64,000 bases of DNA from SB11 sp037968475 (lineage in GTDB: Bacteria > Bacteroidota > Bacteroidia > UBA8524), in assembly GCA_037968475.1 (NCBI GenBank), contig JBBKVO010000022.1, positions 62,001-126,000 of the forward strand, written 5' to 3'. The position numbers and the translations under genes are program-made. Shown here piece by piece: positions 15,683 to 23,922 of this stretch. The notes beneath the pieces were generated by a model. It made no database searches. It was not told the DNA's origin and worked only from the letters and a program-made list of their open reading frames with translations. Each line of letters starts with the position of its first letter. The stretch's first letter is position 1.

Positions 15683-15874
15683 TGCCTGCCGCACCATGTT
15701 CAGCATGGTGAGGTAACTATCGTTATTGCAATCTTATCGCTTCAATAAGATTGCTTCGTTTGCCTAAGAAGTCAAGCTCGCAATGGCGGCATGGCTTTAG
15801 TAATTTCTGTAAGGTCAGAAGTTTGTGTATAGATAAAGAAGAGTTCGAGAAAATTATTGTTAATATCAGTTACA

Positions 15875-16717
15875 TTAAATTAAAAAATGATTTTTTGAGT
15901 CTTTTATTTCCAATATTTCACTTGCTTTGAAATCTAAGACTTTACTATAGAAATTAAAATTGCTTAAAGCATTCTCAAATAAATTATAATTGAGGTTTTT
16001 GTAGTAATCTGATAAATGAAACTTAACATAATAGTGTATGCATGGTAGTAGTATTTTTATACTGATGTTAAAATTGGATTCAATAATGTCATAATAGACT
16101 TTTTTTTCTTTTGTTGAAAGATTTGAGTTTCTTATATACATGATTGTTATAAACAGTTTTTTGAAGAAAAAATAAAAATATTGTTGATTTTTTTCACCCC
16201 ATTTTTTTAGTTTTTCTTCATGCGATATTAAATAGTCTTCATAACTTTTTGATTTAAGGTCAATGCCGTCGATAAGTTCTTTTAAATCAGCGATACACAA
16301 TATTACTTTAGGTATGAAATGGACTTTTCTAGCTGTGTTAAGGTCTTCATAAAGTTTAAAAAAGGTGTTTTCAAAATTCTGTTTTTCTTGTGTCGCCCTT
16401 GTAAGTTTTAATTCATTTTGTTGCGCATCAAGTAATTTTCTTTGTTCTTCAAGCTCTTCTTTTTGTGAAGCATAGGTTTTGTAAACCAAAAATATAGTAA
16501 CCAAACCTATTAATGTACCAATAAATCCCCCAATAAAATCCCCAAAAGCACTTAGGTAGTTGTTGTCAATGTCATTTTTCCATAAATGGCCTGTAATCCA
16601 ATACCCAATAAATATAGTAATGACAATAGCTACACTGCTAATAAATGTCCAAATAACAAGGCGTTGCACAAATTTGTCTTCATTGCTAATGCTTTTTGGC
16701 GGCTGCTCTTCACTCAT
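15875..16717 (-). CDS. AbiC-like membrane protein (putative phage abortive infection)
   Basis: The 280-residue protein has two membrane segments (about residues 20-42 and 58-80), then a coiled coil (82-115, SQKEELEEQRKLLDAQQ) and a soluble helical domain starting NFENTFFKLYEDLNTAR. This layout and the NFENTFF-type motif match the putative abortive-infection AbiC family. Such proteins are thought to stop growth of infected cells; the trigger is unknown. It sits alone on the minus strand inside the phage-derived island. A promoter box lies 4 bases before its ATG. No partner gene is visible. Confidence 0.6.
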   Translation of the reverse strand: MSEEQPPKSISNEDKFVQRLVIWTFISSVAIVITIFIGYWITGHLWKNDIDNNYLSAFGDFIGGFIGTLIGLVTIFLVYKTYASQKEELEEQRKLLDAQQNELKLTRATQEKQNFENTFFKLYEDLNTARKVHFIPKVILCIADLKELIDGIDLKSKSYEDYLISHEEKLKKWGEKNQQYFYFFFKKLFITIMYIRNSNLSTKEKKVYYDIIESNFNISIKILLPCIHYYVKFHLSDYYKNLNYNLFENALSNFNFYSKVLDFKASEILEIKDSKNHFLI

Positions 16718-16721
16718 AACT

Positions 16722-16729
16722 CAAATTTA
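16722..16729 (-). promoter_or_regulatory. Putative promoter box of the AbiC-like gene
   Basis: On the minus strand TAAATTTG, with a TTG 23 bases further upstream (16753-16755). Only 4 bases separate it from the ATG at 16717. Confidence 0.55.
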
Positions 16730-16809
16730 CAAAAGCAGTATTCAAAAACACGCAATTAAATGTCAACAGAATACAGAAACAAAACTCCCCCTTATCCAAT
16801 TAATGGGTA

Positions 16810-17118
16810 ATGGAAACAATTACATTATTTATTAAGCTATTAATTATAGCCCTAGCAGCACTTACCGTAGTGCACTATAGTGGTTTGGTAGGCAAACTAA
16901 AATACTTCATACACCAACAACTAAACATACCGTTGGCGCAAATACGGCTTCGGCCTATCGATTGCCATGTATGTCTTTCGTTTTGGTTATCAGTATTGTA
17001 TTTTATAACCGAAAATTTAGAAAATCATCCTCTGCACACTGCCGATGTAGTACAAATATTTGTATATGGCTTGGCTACCTCAGCCATTAGCACATTGGTG
17101 TACAGAATGTTTAGGTAA
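16810..17118 (+). CDS. Small membrane protein with CxxC motif, phage-associated
   Basis: The 102-residue product has an N-terminal membrane segment (residues ~4-25), then RPIDCHVCLSFWLSVLYFI with a Cys-x-x-Cys at the start of a second segment, and a third hydrophobic stretch near 80-97. Similar DUF1360-like small membrane proteins occur in phage genomes. No catalytic role can be stated. It stands alone between repeats, upstream of the terminase genes. Confidence 0.55.
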   Translation: METITLFIKLLIIALAALTVVHYSGLVGKLKYFIHQQLNIPLAQIRLRPIDCHVCLSFWLSVLYFITENLENHPLHTADVVQIFVYGLATSAISTLVYRMFR

Positions 17119-17153
17119 TTCCGTCACCATAATGTCCCCCTTGTGCGCAGCCG

Positions 17154-17236
17154 GTCATTCCCTCGAAAGAGGGAATCTGTGGGTGGCATACTGATTACCA
17201 ATCAGCACACAGATTCCAAATCAAGTTTGGAATGAC
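17154..17236. repeat. Bipartite GTCATTCC...GAATGAC palindromic repeat
   Basis: The left half is GTCATTCC-CTCGAAAGAG-GGAATCTGTG, the right half CACAGATTCC-AAATCAAGTTT-GGAATGAC, so both halves form hairpins and the whole forms a larger inverted repeat. Compare 15611-15682 and 37309-37392. A REP-A copy follows at 17259-17283. Confidence 0.75.
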
Positions 17237-17332
17237 TGTCCGCCGCACTGATGCGCACTGTCATCCTGAGCGAAGTCGAAGGGTGTGGGGAAGGGAATAG
17301 TGTATGATTAAACACCATAAATCAACCAAAAC

Positions 17333-17617
17333 ATGATATTTAATACAAAACAATTAGCCATACTGCAACAGCTAGAAGACAAATGGATGGTATGGAGAAA
17401 CTCACAAGTAAGCCTTTTTACCCTTACCGATAAAACCAAACTTGATGAGGTTCGCACAGCCTTTGGACTTTCGCCCGCTAATATTGCTTGCCATTCATGT
17501 TTTATAACTGATATCAGCGAAGTGATGAAGGCTTACGGCCAACAAAAGCAAAGCAGCGATACCACCACCCAAAACGAAGCCACAGGCGGAGACACCAAGC
17601 CACACAAGAAAAAGTGA
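17333..17617 (+). CDS. Small hypothetical protein in the island
   Basis: The 94-residue product starts with a helical region (TKQLAILQQLEDKWMVWRN), contains NIACHSCFITD with a C-x-x-C, and ends in a polar lysine-rich tail (DTKPHKKK). No family recognised. Protein-like composition and position in line with the terminase genes support it as real; a metal-binding or structural phage protein is possible but unproven. Confidence 0.5.
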   Translation: MIFNTKQLAILQQLEDKWMVWRNSQVSLFTLTDKTKLDEVRTAFGLSPANIACHSCFITDISEVMKAYGQQKQSSDTTTQNEATGGDTKPHKKK

Positions 17618-18110
17618 GCGGGTGTGCGCTGCCCCCTTGTGTGACGAGGCGTGAGTGAGAGAAGGGGGATAAAAGACACCACCCCCATCCCCTCCTTAGC
17701 CGCGCACAACCCTTTAAAGGAGGGGTATTTCAACGGCGTTTGTTAATACCCCTCTGCTCGGTTGTCGTCCTGAGCAAAATCGAGTAGTTGAGAAGGCTTA
17801 GCGGGTAGGGTTTCTCTCCTTGAAGGGATACTGTGGGTAGCAAAGGAGAGAGCAAGAGAGGTTTAAGTCGTAAGACTTTTTTTTATTAACCACCCTTATC
17901 CCTTCCTTACCTGCACACAACCCTTTAAAGGAGGGGCGTTTCAACGACGTTCGCGCGCTGTCATCCTGAACTTGTTTCAGGATCTCATTCTGTGTTAACA
18001 AATGGCATTGGCAATGAGATGCCGACCTTCTTCGGCATGACGTGCGGGTTGTCATCATAAGCAAAGTCGAAGGGCGAGAAGGAAGATAGGGAGGTGAAAA
18101 ATAAATCAAA
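17618..18110. repeat. Intergenic repeat segment before the terminase genes
   Basis: It contains two CCCCTCCTT/AAAGGAGGGG hairpins with a TTTCAACGRCGTT tail (about 17689-17745 and 17896-17955) and a bipartite repeat at 17958-18041 that runs GTCATCCTGAACTTG...TTCGGCATGAC. A degenerate REP-A copy lies near 18051-18075. No gene was seen. Confidence 0.7.
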
Positions 18111-18118
18111 TACCAAAA

Positions 18119-18529
18119 TTGAGAAACAATACTAAAATATCAGCCCAAAGTCTAAAAAACGAATTTGAGGGCTACCTAGATAAGTGCCGAGAGAACACAG
18201 TTGAAGTATCGGATAAAACAGGTAAAATAAACACCATACGTCAGCCTAAAATACCCACCATAAAAGATTTTTGGTGCGTACACTTGGGCAAAGCGTGGGC
18301 TGATTGGCAAACTGCTTTAGAGCAAAAAATCACTGCAAAAACCTGTCAAACCATTCGCGATAGGCTAGAAGGTATTGTGCTTGATGCGCTTATCAACGGC
18401 GAAGGCAACAGCACAGGGTTAATTTTTGATTTAAAAGCCAACTATGGCTATACCGATAAACAACTTACGGGCGATGGACTTGAAATTAAAAAAATAGAAA
18501 TAAGTGTTAGGCGAAACAATCAACCTTGA
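18119..18529 (+). CDS. Phage terminase small subunit (putative)
   Basis: The 136-residue protein is immediately upstream of, and overlaps, the large terminase. IPTIKDFWCVHLGKAWADW and LDALINGEGNSTGLIFDLK followed by YGYTDKQ fit small terminase subunits, which bind viral DNA ends and hand them to the large subunit. No ATG exists at the 5' end: the frame opens after a stop at 18095 and the best start is TTG 18119, without a Shine-Dalgarno site. The identification rests on gene order and general composition, less on a specific motif. Confidence 0.6.
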   Translation: MRNNTKISAQSLKNEFEGYLDKCRENTVEVSDKTGKINTIRQPKIPTIKDFWCVHLGKAWADWQTALEQKITAKTCQTIRDRLEGIVLDALINGEGNSTGLIFDLKANYGYTDKQLTGDGLEIKKIEISVRRNNQP

Positions 18530-19691
18530 GGTTACCCCCGTTTTCGAGCGTAATTTTAACAGTAAAAAACGCATAGTAGTAAATAGGGGTGGCACACGTA
18601 GCTCAAAAACCTACTCACTCGCGCAATTGTTTATTGTTGAGCTTTTAACGGGCGAAAACAAAATACTATCCATAGTTCGCAAATCATTTCCTGCTTTGCG
18701 GGCAACCGCCATGCGTGATGTGATTGAAATTTTGCACAAAAACGGCTTTTACAGTTTGGTGCAACACTACCGCACCGAGCATATAATAAAATACGGCAGC
18801 AATATTTTAGAGTTTTTTTCGCTAGATGATGAACAAAAAGTACGCGGACGTAAGCGCACTCATTTATGGCTAAACGAAGCTAATGAGTGCAATTTTGACG
18901 AGTGGCAACAACTTATTTTTCGTACTGCCGATAGGGCTTATCTCGATTTTAACCCCGATGATGTTAATTGCTGGATAAATACTGAATTGGAACAAACCCG
19001 CGCCCACCAAAAAGGCGATGTTGATGTGGTGGTGAGCTGTTACCGTGATAATACTTTTTTGGATAAAGGCACGGTGCAAGAGATTGAGTATTTGCAAGAA
19101 AGCGACCCTGAATATTGGAAAATTTTTGGCTTGGGCGAATACGGTCGAATAAGCGGGTTGGTGTTTGAGGGTTTTATCGTAGTGCCTGCCATACCGCAAG
19201 GGGCAAAGCGCATTGCCTATGGACTTGATTTTGGTTTTACCAACGACCCTACGGCTATGGTGGGCGTATACCTTACCGATGGTAAACTGTTTGTGGAGGA
19301 ATTGCTGTACGAGAAGGGGAAAACCAATGCCGATATTGCAGCACATTTGCATATTCTTGGCTTGCAAAATTTTGATTTGTTAGTGGCCGATAGTGCCGAA
19401 CCAAAATCGATTGAAGAGCTATACCGTGCCGGTTTTAATGTTAAGCCCGCCAAAAAAGGGGCAGATAGCATTAATCTTTCTATTGATATACTGCGCCGCT
19501 ACCCTTTGTGTGTGGTGTCTTCATCAACCAATTTGTTAAAAGAATTACGCAGCTATAAATGGCAAACCGATAAAAACGGAATTAGTATAAACAAGCCTGT
19601 TGATTATAATAACCACGCTATTGATGCCCTGCGCTACGTGGTGCTAAACTGCCTACAAACTCCCCGTGCGGGTAAATATTCTATTAGATAG
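18504..19691 (+). CDS. Phage terminase large subunit, PBSX type
   Basis: The 395-residue ATPase/nuclease packages phage DNA. The ATPase has a Walker A-like NRGGTRSSKT at residues 28-37 and Walker B THLWLNEANEC near 118-128. The nuclease half shows GLDFGFTNDPTA (near 239-250), VADSAEPKSIEEL and the final YNNHAIDALRY, giving the three acidic sites of the RNase H-like fold. Length is close to the family norm and no frameshift is seen, so the gene is intact. GTG 18504 overlaps the small subunit by 26 bases. No portal or capsid gene follows; only host-type repeats. Confidence 0.9.
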   Translation: MLGETINLEVTPVFERNFNSKKRIVVNRGGTRSSKTYSLAQLFIVELLTGENKILSIVRKSFPALRATAMRDVIEILHKNGFYSLVQHYRTEHIIKYGSNILEFFSLDDEQKVRGRKRTHLWLNEANECNFDEWQQLIFRTADRAYLDFNPDDVNCWINTELEQTRAHQKGDVDVVVSCYRDNTFLDKGTVQEIEYLQESDPEYWKIFGLGEYGRISGLVFEGFIVVPAIPQGAKRIAYGLDFGFTNDPTAMVGVYLTDGKLFVEELLYEKGKTNADIAAHLHILGLQNFDLLVADSAEPKSIEELYRAGFNVKPAKKGADSINLSIDILRRYPLCVVSSSTNLLKELRSYKWQTDKNGISINKPVDYNNHAIDALRYVVLNCLQTPRAGKYSIR

Positions 19692-20218
19692 TTGCACCTA
19701 CTCTTGTGTCCGTCAGCCTGAACTTGTTTCAGGATCTCGATATGTGAAAATTAAAGTACTTGGCGAGTGGGATGCCGAAACAAGTTCGGCATGACTGTGC
19801 GGCTGTTTCCCCTCCTTTGATGGATGTGTGGGCTGAATAAGGAGGGGACTAAGGGGAGGTCGAAAAGGTGAGAAAGCCTTATGGCTTAAACCACCCCGAC
19901 CCCTCCTTTATCCACGCCACAAGCCTTTTAAGGAGGGGCATTTCAACGACGTACATTGTTAACATGTGCGGCTGTCATCTTGGCTCTCGAAAGATGTGAA
20001 GCGTGGAGATAAATAATTTAAGCTGATAGAGTCCCGCTACAAACAAGATTTCGCGTGGACTCGAACAATAATGAACTTCAAGCGTGGACGCTTGAAGAAA
20101 CACCGAAGCTGGCTCGAGCGTCCGCTCGTGCCGAAAATAATAGAGCGTCCGCTCAGGAGTTGCACTTAAAAGTAACCTTTCATACCTATTGAGATGCTGA
20201 AACAAGTTCAGCATGACA
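19692..20218. repeat. Repeat segment closing the phage-derived island
   Basis: Contains a bipartite repeat (about 19711-19793: CTGAACTTGTTTCAG ... GCCGAAACAAGTTCGGCATGAC-like), two AAGGAGGGG hairpins (about 19810-19850 and 19903-19942) and a partial multi-hairpin element (20030-20160). No structural phage gene or attachment site was recognised. Confidence 0.7.
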
Positions 20219-20221
20219 TAA

Positions 20222-20253
20222 AAAACCCCGTTTGGCAAAGCCAAACGGGGTTT
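20222..20253. terminator. Strong terminator of the YwqK-like gene
   Basis: Perfect stem AAACCCCGTTTGGC/GCCAAACGGGGTTT with a short loop; T-runs on both sides. It would stop minus-strand transcription from the gene at 20279 and read-through from the island. Confidence 0.85.
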
Positions 20254-20278
20254 AAATTTTAGGGTAGTAGATAAAGTT

Positions 20279-20752
20279 TTAATATGTTTTTTCGGCTATA
20301 AGAGCACCTTTTTCATCCCATTGGCGCCATGTGCCTACTTTTTTATCCATTTGGTAGTGCATTTCGAATATTAGTTGGCCTTCGGCAGTGTATACCTTCC
20401 ATTCGCCATCTTTCAAGTCGTTGTTAAAATTTGCCAAGCCAATTACTTGACCTTTTTCGTTGTATTTAGTCCACTCGCCTTGGCGTTGGCCATCAACATA
20501 CTTACCTACTTCCATCACCTTTCCGGTGGTATAGTAAAAGTAGGCTTTCCCTTGTATTTTTCCTTCAACCACATATAGCTCGCTTGATTTCAAGCCGCTT
20601 TCGTAGTAAGAGTAATACATCCCATTGTACAGATTACCGTCTTGGTCGTAGAAGATTTTTACATTGGTTTCTGTGGGATTAGCATTTAGTGCCGCACTTG
20701 AGAAAACCAACGCAAACAACATAAAGAGTGTTTTTATCATTGATTTTTTCAT
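20279..20752 (-). CDS. Secreted MORN-repeat (YwqK-like) protein
   Basis: The 157-residue protein has a signal peptide (MLFALVFSSAALNA, cleavage near residue 24) and four or five MORN-type repeats with the pattern G-x-W/Y-x-x-Y, for example YNGMYYSYYESG, GKAYFYYTTGK, QGEWTKYNEKGQV, DGEWKVYTAEGQL and VGTWRQWDEKG. YwqK-family proteins are sometimes labelled antitoxins but in Bacteroidota are mostly envelope proteins of unknown role. A promoter box is seen at 20790-20797. No toxin gene is adjacent, so an antitoxin role is doubtful. Confidence 0.8.
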   Translation of the reverse strand: MKKSMIKTLFMLFALVFSSAALNANPTETNVKIFYDQDGNLYNGMYYSYYESGLKSSELYVVEGKIQGKAYFYYTTGKVMEVGKYVDGQRQGEWTKYNEKGQVIGLANFNNDLKDGEWKVYTAEGQLIFEMHYQMDKKVGTWRQWDEKGALIAEKTY

Positions 20753-20789
20753 TGCTTTAATATTATAAAGTTTGTTATGAATTATAATA

Positions 20790-20797
20790 CAAAGATA
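20790..20797 (-). promoter_or_regulatory. Putative promoter box of the MORN protein gene
   Basis: Minus-strand TATCTTTG, matching TAnnTTTG, 37 bases before the ATG at 20752. Confidence 0.5.
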
Positions 20798-20898
20798 ATG
20801 TATATAATTAACAATTACATAACATTGGAATGAAAATTATTTAACAAGGGGCTTTTGCCCTGCAATTGGTTCTTTTCCTTTGTGTGTGAGGGTTAGGC

Positions 20899-21231
20899 TT
20901 ATTGAAGCCTCTTTTTGTTCAGTTGGATAACTGTTGGGGTGATTTCGTTTTGTTTAGTTTTTAGTACGGTTTTAGTGTCCTTAAATGAAATTAATGTTAA
21001 CACAATGGTGTACGAACCATCACGAAGATGATCAATTTCAAAATTACCGTCAAAATCGGTATATACTCTTGTTCCAATTCCTTCTACCATTACTTCAACA
21101 CCTGCAAGAGCTTCACCGTTTTCGTCGGTTACTTGTCCTTTAATGGTTTGGTTAGCTTTAGGGTCGGCATTGCCTGCTATTGCTGCTGTTGTGCTTATTG
21201 CTAAAAGAAGTATAAAAAGTATTTTCTTCAT
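20899..21231 (-). CDS. Secreted carboxypeptidase-regulatory-like (CarboxypepD_reg) domain protein
   Basis: Starting at ATG 21231 the product has 110 residues: a signal peptide (ILFILLLAISTTAAIA) and one beta-sandwich domain with TIKGQVTDENGEALAGVEV and YTDFDGNFEIDHLRDGSYT, the typical motif of the plug-leading domain in SusC-like receptors. Here it stands alone, without receptor barrel. Similar free-standing domains are common in Bacteroidota; partner unknown. Confidence 0.8.
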   Translation of the reverse strand: MKKILFILLLAISTTAAIAGNADPKANQTIKGQVTDENGEALAGVEVMVEGIGTRVYTDFDGNFEIDHLRDGSYTIVLTLISFKDTKTVLKTKQNEITPTVIQLNKKRLQ

Positions 21232-21354
21232 TCTGTGCACGAAAGTATTACGGCAGTATTAAGCTAATGTTAAGCAAATAAGTATTTAATGTTAACCAAA
21301 TGTATTTGGTTTGGCGATAGGCGGTTTTAGAAGGAAAGCGTGGTAAATAATTTT

Positions 21355-21717
21355 TTATAAAGTTTTAAGCAACTCTAATTCGGCTTGTAGTTTTTTGGTA
21401 AGAGAAGCTGCTATAAGGTTATAGCTATTGTCTATCCACTCGCATATTAGCCTATCATCAATGCTGCCGTCCATTAATACTGTATTCCAGTGTACCTTGC
21501 TCATGTGGTAGCCCGGTGTAACGCCTTCGTATTGCTCACGAAGTTCAACTGCTAGTTCAGGGTCGCACTTTAGATTAATGCTTTCAAAGTTATTTACGTT
21601 GCTAAGCGCAAACATTTTACCCATCACCTTAAAAACAAGTATTTTGCTGTCAAATGGAAATGATTCGGTAACGCCAGCTTTGGTTATGCAATAGTTTCGG
21701 TAATGTTCAATATCCAT
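21355..21717 (-). CDS. MmcQ/YjbR family protein
   Basis: This 120-residue protein fits the YjbR fold (double-stranded-DNA-binding-like): MDIEHYRNYCITKAGVTESFP, then ILVFKVMGKMFALSNV, INLKCDPELAVELREQYEGV and the WNTVLMDGSIDDRLICEWI segment. Family members are widely conserved and of unclear biological role. ATG 21717 is preferred over an upstream in-frame TTG. No operon partner is obvious. Between it and pyrE lies a ~250-base gap with a degenerate repeat and no gene. Confidence 0.9.
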   Translation of the reverse strand: MDIEHYRNYCITKAGVTESFPFDSKILVFKVMGKMFALSNVNNFESINLKCDPELAVELREQYEGVTPGYHMSKVHWNTVLMDGSIDDRLICEWIDNSYNLIAASLTKKLQAELELLKTL

Positions 21718-21977
21718 GTACAATTTTAATATTTTTCATTTATCAATTACCATTTATCAGCTATCATTTATTATTTAACGTGAGTTAGGGATAAGAGAAA
21801 GTTCAAGCCCCATATAAAAGGGGTGCGTGGACTATCATCCTGATGTCCTCGAAGGGTTAAAGCGCGTTTGGCCTGCCTTGCTTCGAAAACCTCAACAACA
21901 ACTGCATTCCAACACATTCATTTTGTGTTAGTTTTATTCCAGACTCATGTTAATTAGTAAAGTTTTAAAAGTATTGC

Positions 21978-22616
21978 CTACACTCCCCACTTGTCGGGAG
22001 CTTCACGCCAATTGCGTAGGCTTTCTAAATCTTCGCTTTTAACGTAACCGTCTTTTTTGGCAATTTTTATCAGTTCAGAATAGTCTGATAGGGTGATAAA
22101 CTTGCAACCTGCATTGTGAAAGTTATTTTCGGCTTCAACAAAACCGTAGCTAAAAATACTTACCAAACCTAATACCTCTACACCTGCTTCGCGCAATGCG
22201 TTAATGGCTTTTAAGCTGCTTCCGCCTGTGCTCACTAAATCTTCTACTACTACTACTTTACGACCGGGTTTCAAATCGCCTTCAATCATATTTTGGCGAC
22301 CGTGTTTTTTAGGTTCAGGGCGAATGTATGCAAAGGGCAAGCCCAGTTCATCAGCAGCCAATGCACCCGGGGCAATACCCGCAGTAGCAACACCCACAAC
22401 AGCTTCGGCTTTAGGATAGTTTTCAACTATGCTTTTGGCAAGTTTTTTCTTTATGTAGGTGCGAATTTTTGGGTGTGATAATGATAAACGATTATCACAG
22501 TATATGGGCGATTTCCAACCCGAAGCCCAAGTAAAGGGCTCTGAAGGACGAAGTTGGATTGCGTTGATTTCTAAAAGGTATTGTGCTATTTTCGCACCTG
22601 TTTTGCCGGCTGCCAT
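21978..22616 (-). CDS. pyrE: Orotate phosphoribosyltransferase
   Basis: The 212-residue enzyme joins orotate to PRPP in pyrimidine synthesis. The PRPP-binding loop is KVVVVEDLVSTGGSSL at residues 120-135. The N-terminal orotate region WASGWKSPIYCDNR and the flexible loop RPEPKKHGRQN are present. A promoter pair sits directly upstream (TTG/TAGGTTTG), only 5 bases from the ATG. Its divergent neighbour is a NUDIX gene. Confidence 0.96.
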   Translation of the reverse strand: MAAGKTGAKIAQYLLEINAIQLRPSEPFTWASGWKSPIYCDNRLSLSHPKIRTYIKKKLAKSIVENYPKAEAVVGVATAGIAPGALAADELGLPFAYIRPEPKKHGRQNMIEGDLKPGRKVVVVEDLVSTGGSSLKAINALREAGVEVLGLVSIFSYGFVEAENNFHNAGCKFITLSDYSELIKIAKKDGYVKSEDLESLRNWREAPDKWGV

Positions 22617-22621
22617 GGGTG

Positions 22622-22653
22622 CAAACCTAATACCAAAAACAGGTTATTTGCAA
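22622..22653 (-). promoter_or_regulatory. pyrE promoter
   Basis: On the minus strand TTG (22653-22651), 21 bases, then TAGGTTTG (22629-22622); the ATG is 5 bases further on, implying a leaderless transcript. Confidence 0.6.
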
Positions 22654-22705
22654 GCTGATTGACGATGCCGAAACGATTTTTGATAAAAAAATATGTTAGT
22701 TAGAT

Positions 22706-22713
22706 TATTTTTG
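22706..22713 (+). promoter_or_regulatory. Putative promoter box of the NUDIX gene
   Basis: TATTTTTG matches TAnnTTTG, 11 bases before the ATG at 22725. Confidence 0.45.
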
Positions 22714-22724
22714 ATGCAACCCGA

Positions 22725-23348
22725 ATGGTAAAAATTTTTATAAACGAACACCCGCTGGTGATTTCTGAAGATAGCGAAGATCTTTTTAGGCTTAAAAACT
22801 TGCGCTTGATGGATGACGATAATAAAGCCATGATGCTGGCTGTTGATATGCTTGAAAATAGCGATCGGAGCATTAGCAATTTTGGTATTTTTATTCCTAC
22901 GGTGGATGAAAAAGAAACTTTTAGAAGGTTTAAAAGCCACTATAAAGAAATACAAGCCGCAGGTGGTGTGGTGCTAAACCAAAAGGGCGATGTGCTGCTT
23001 ATAAAACGTCAAGGCAAATGGGATTTGCCCAAGGGTAAAAAAGACGACGAGGAGAAACTGGATAGTACTGCTGTGCGTGAGGTGAAAGAAGAATGTGGTA
23101 TGAAGCAGTTGCAATTGGGTGATTTTATCACTAAATCGTTTCATACCTACCAATTGGATGGTGGCCGAGTACTAAAAACTACCCATTGGTATTATATGCA
23201 CATGGAGCAGGACGAGGAGTTTAAACCCCAAGAAGAAGAAAATATTACCCAGGTACAATGGTTTAGAATTGCTGATCTTAAACTAAGTGAGTTAGATACT
23301 TATAATTCTATTAGAGAAGTGCTTAATGTATCTTTAGATATTAGTTAG
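22725..23348 (+). CDS. NUDIX hydrolase with N-terminal extension
   Basis: The 207-residue protein carries a complete Nudix box (G-x5-E-x7-REVKEECG, about residues 105-127), so it should hydrolyse a nucleoside-diphosphate-linked compound. The preceding ~75 residues (FINEHPLVISEDSEDLFRLK and following) form a separate N-terminal module of unknown role. The gene is divergent to pyrE with 108 bases between the starts. Substrate not predictable. Confidence 0.9.
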   Translation: MVKIFINEHPLVISEDSEDLFRLKNLRLMDDDNKAMMLAVDMLENSDRSISNFGIFIPTVDEKETFRRFKSHYKEIQAAGGVVLNQKGDVLLIKRQGKWDLPKGKKDDEEKLDSTAVREVKEECGMKQLQLGDFITKSFHTYQLDGGRVLKTTHWYYMHMEQDEEFKPQEEENITQVQWFRIADLKLSELDTYNSIREVLNVSLDIS

Positions 23349-23364
23349 TTTTAGTTTTACTGAT

Positions 23365-23411
23365 AAAAAGAGAAGGTCGGGTTGTGGAACACAACCCGAC
23401 CTTCTCTTTTT
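23365..23411. terminator. Bidirectional terminator between the NUDIX and STAS-like genes
   Basis: Arms AGAGAAGGTCGGGTTGT and ACAACCCGACCTTCTCT pair perfectly around a 5-base loop, flanked by A and T runs, serving both convergent genes. Confidence 0.9.
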
Positions 23412-23428
23412 ATACTTTTTAGTGGCTA

Positions 23429-23809
23429 CTAATAATCGTCATCATCGTCCTCGTCGTCATCAACAAACTGATTTTCTATCTGCTCCATAAAAATAAAATC
23501 AACTGCTTCATCATCCGTAGGTACACAATTCACCCCCTCTTTTTCCATCATATCTATCATGTCATCGTGCAATTCGGTAAGAATAATGCTGCCGCTTGTT
23601 CGTTTGGCTAAATGCTCCAGCGAAATCAACAAATCTTTTTCGTTTTTGTTAATACCCGTCAGGGCTTTGCAATTCATAATAATAAATGGGTTACCTTTAA
23701 TCAGTTTCACACAGTCGCCTTTTAGCTTATCAGCGTTGGCTCCGCTTAACGAATCTTTGGCAAGAGTAATAAGGCTGTATGTTTCTTCTTTTGTAACTGT
23801 AAAACTCAT
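23429..23809 (-). CDS. STAS-like protein with acidic tail
   Basis: From ATG 23809 the protein has 126 residues. Order and spacing (SFTVTKEETYSLITL, GDCVKLIKGNPFIIMNC, LEHLAKRTSGSIIL, PTDDEAVDFIFMEQIE) fit the anti-sigma-factor-antagonist STAS fold found in Bacteroidota. The DSSG phosphorylation site is replaced by ALTGINKNE, so a classical phospho-switch is unlikely. The last ten residues are nearly all aspartate or glutamate. A 22-residue longer frame from 23875 is possible but less STAS-like. Confidence 0.65.
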   Translation of the reverse strand: MSFTVTKEETYSLITLAKDSLSGANADKLKGDCVKLIKGNPFIIMNCKALTGINKNEKDLLISLEHLAKRTSGSIILTELHDDMIDMMEKEGVNCVPTDDEAVDFIFMEQIENQFVDDDEDDDDDY

Positions 23810-23922
23810 AAAACTATATCTTAGGTTAGGATTTTTCTTGGCAACAAAATTCTCTTCTTTATTTTCGCAACACAAACAAAACTAACATTAAATTTTTACA
23901 CTTAACTGTTAATTACTTATTG

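Noticed and set aside
20279..20752. Toxin-antitoxin role of the YwqK-like gene
   Set aside because: The label antitoxin is used for some YwqK proteins, but there is a signal peptide and no toxin partner.
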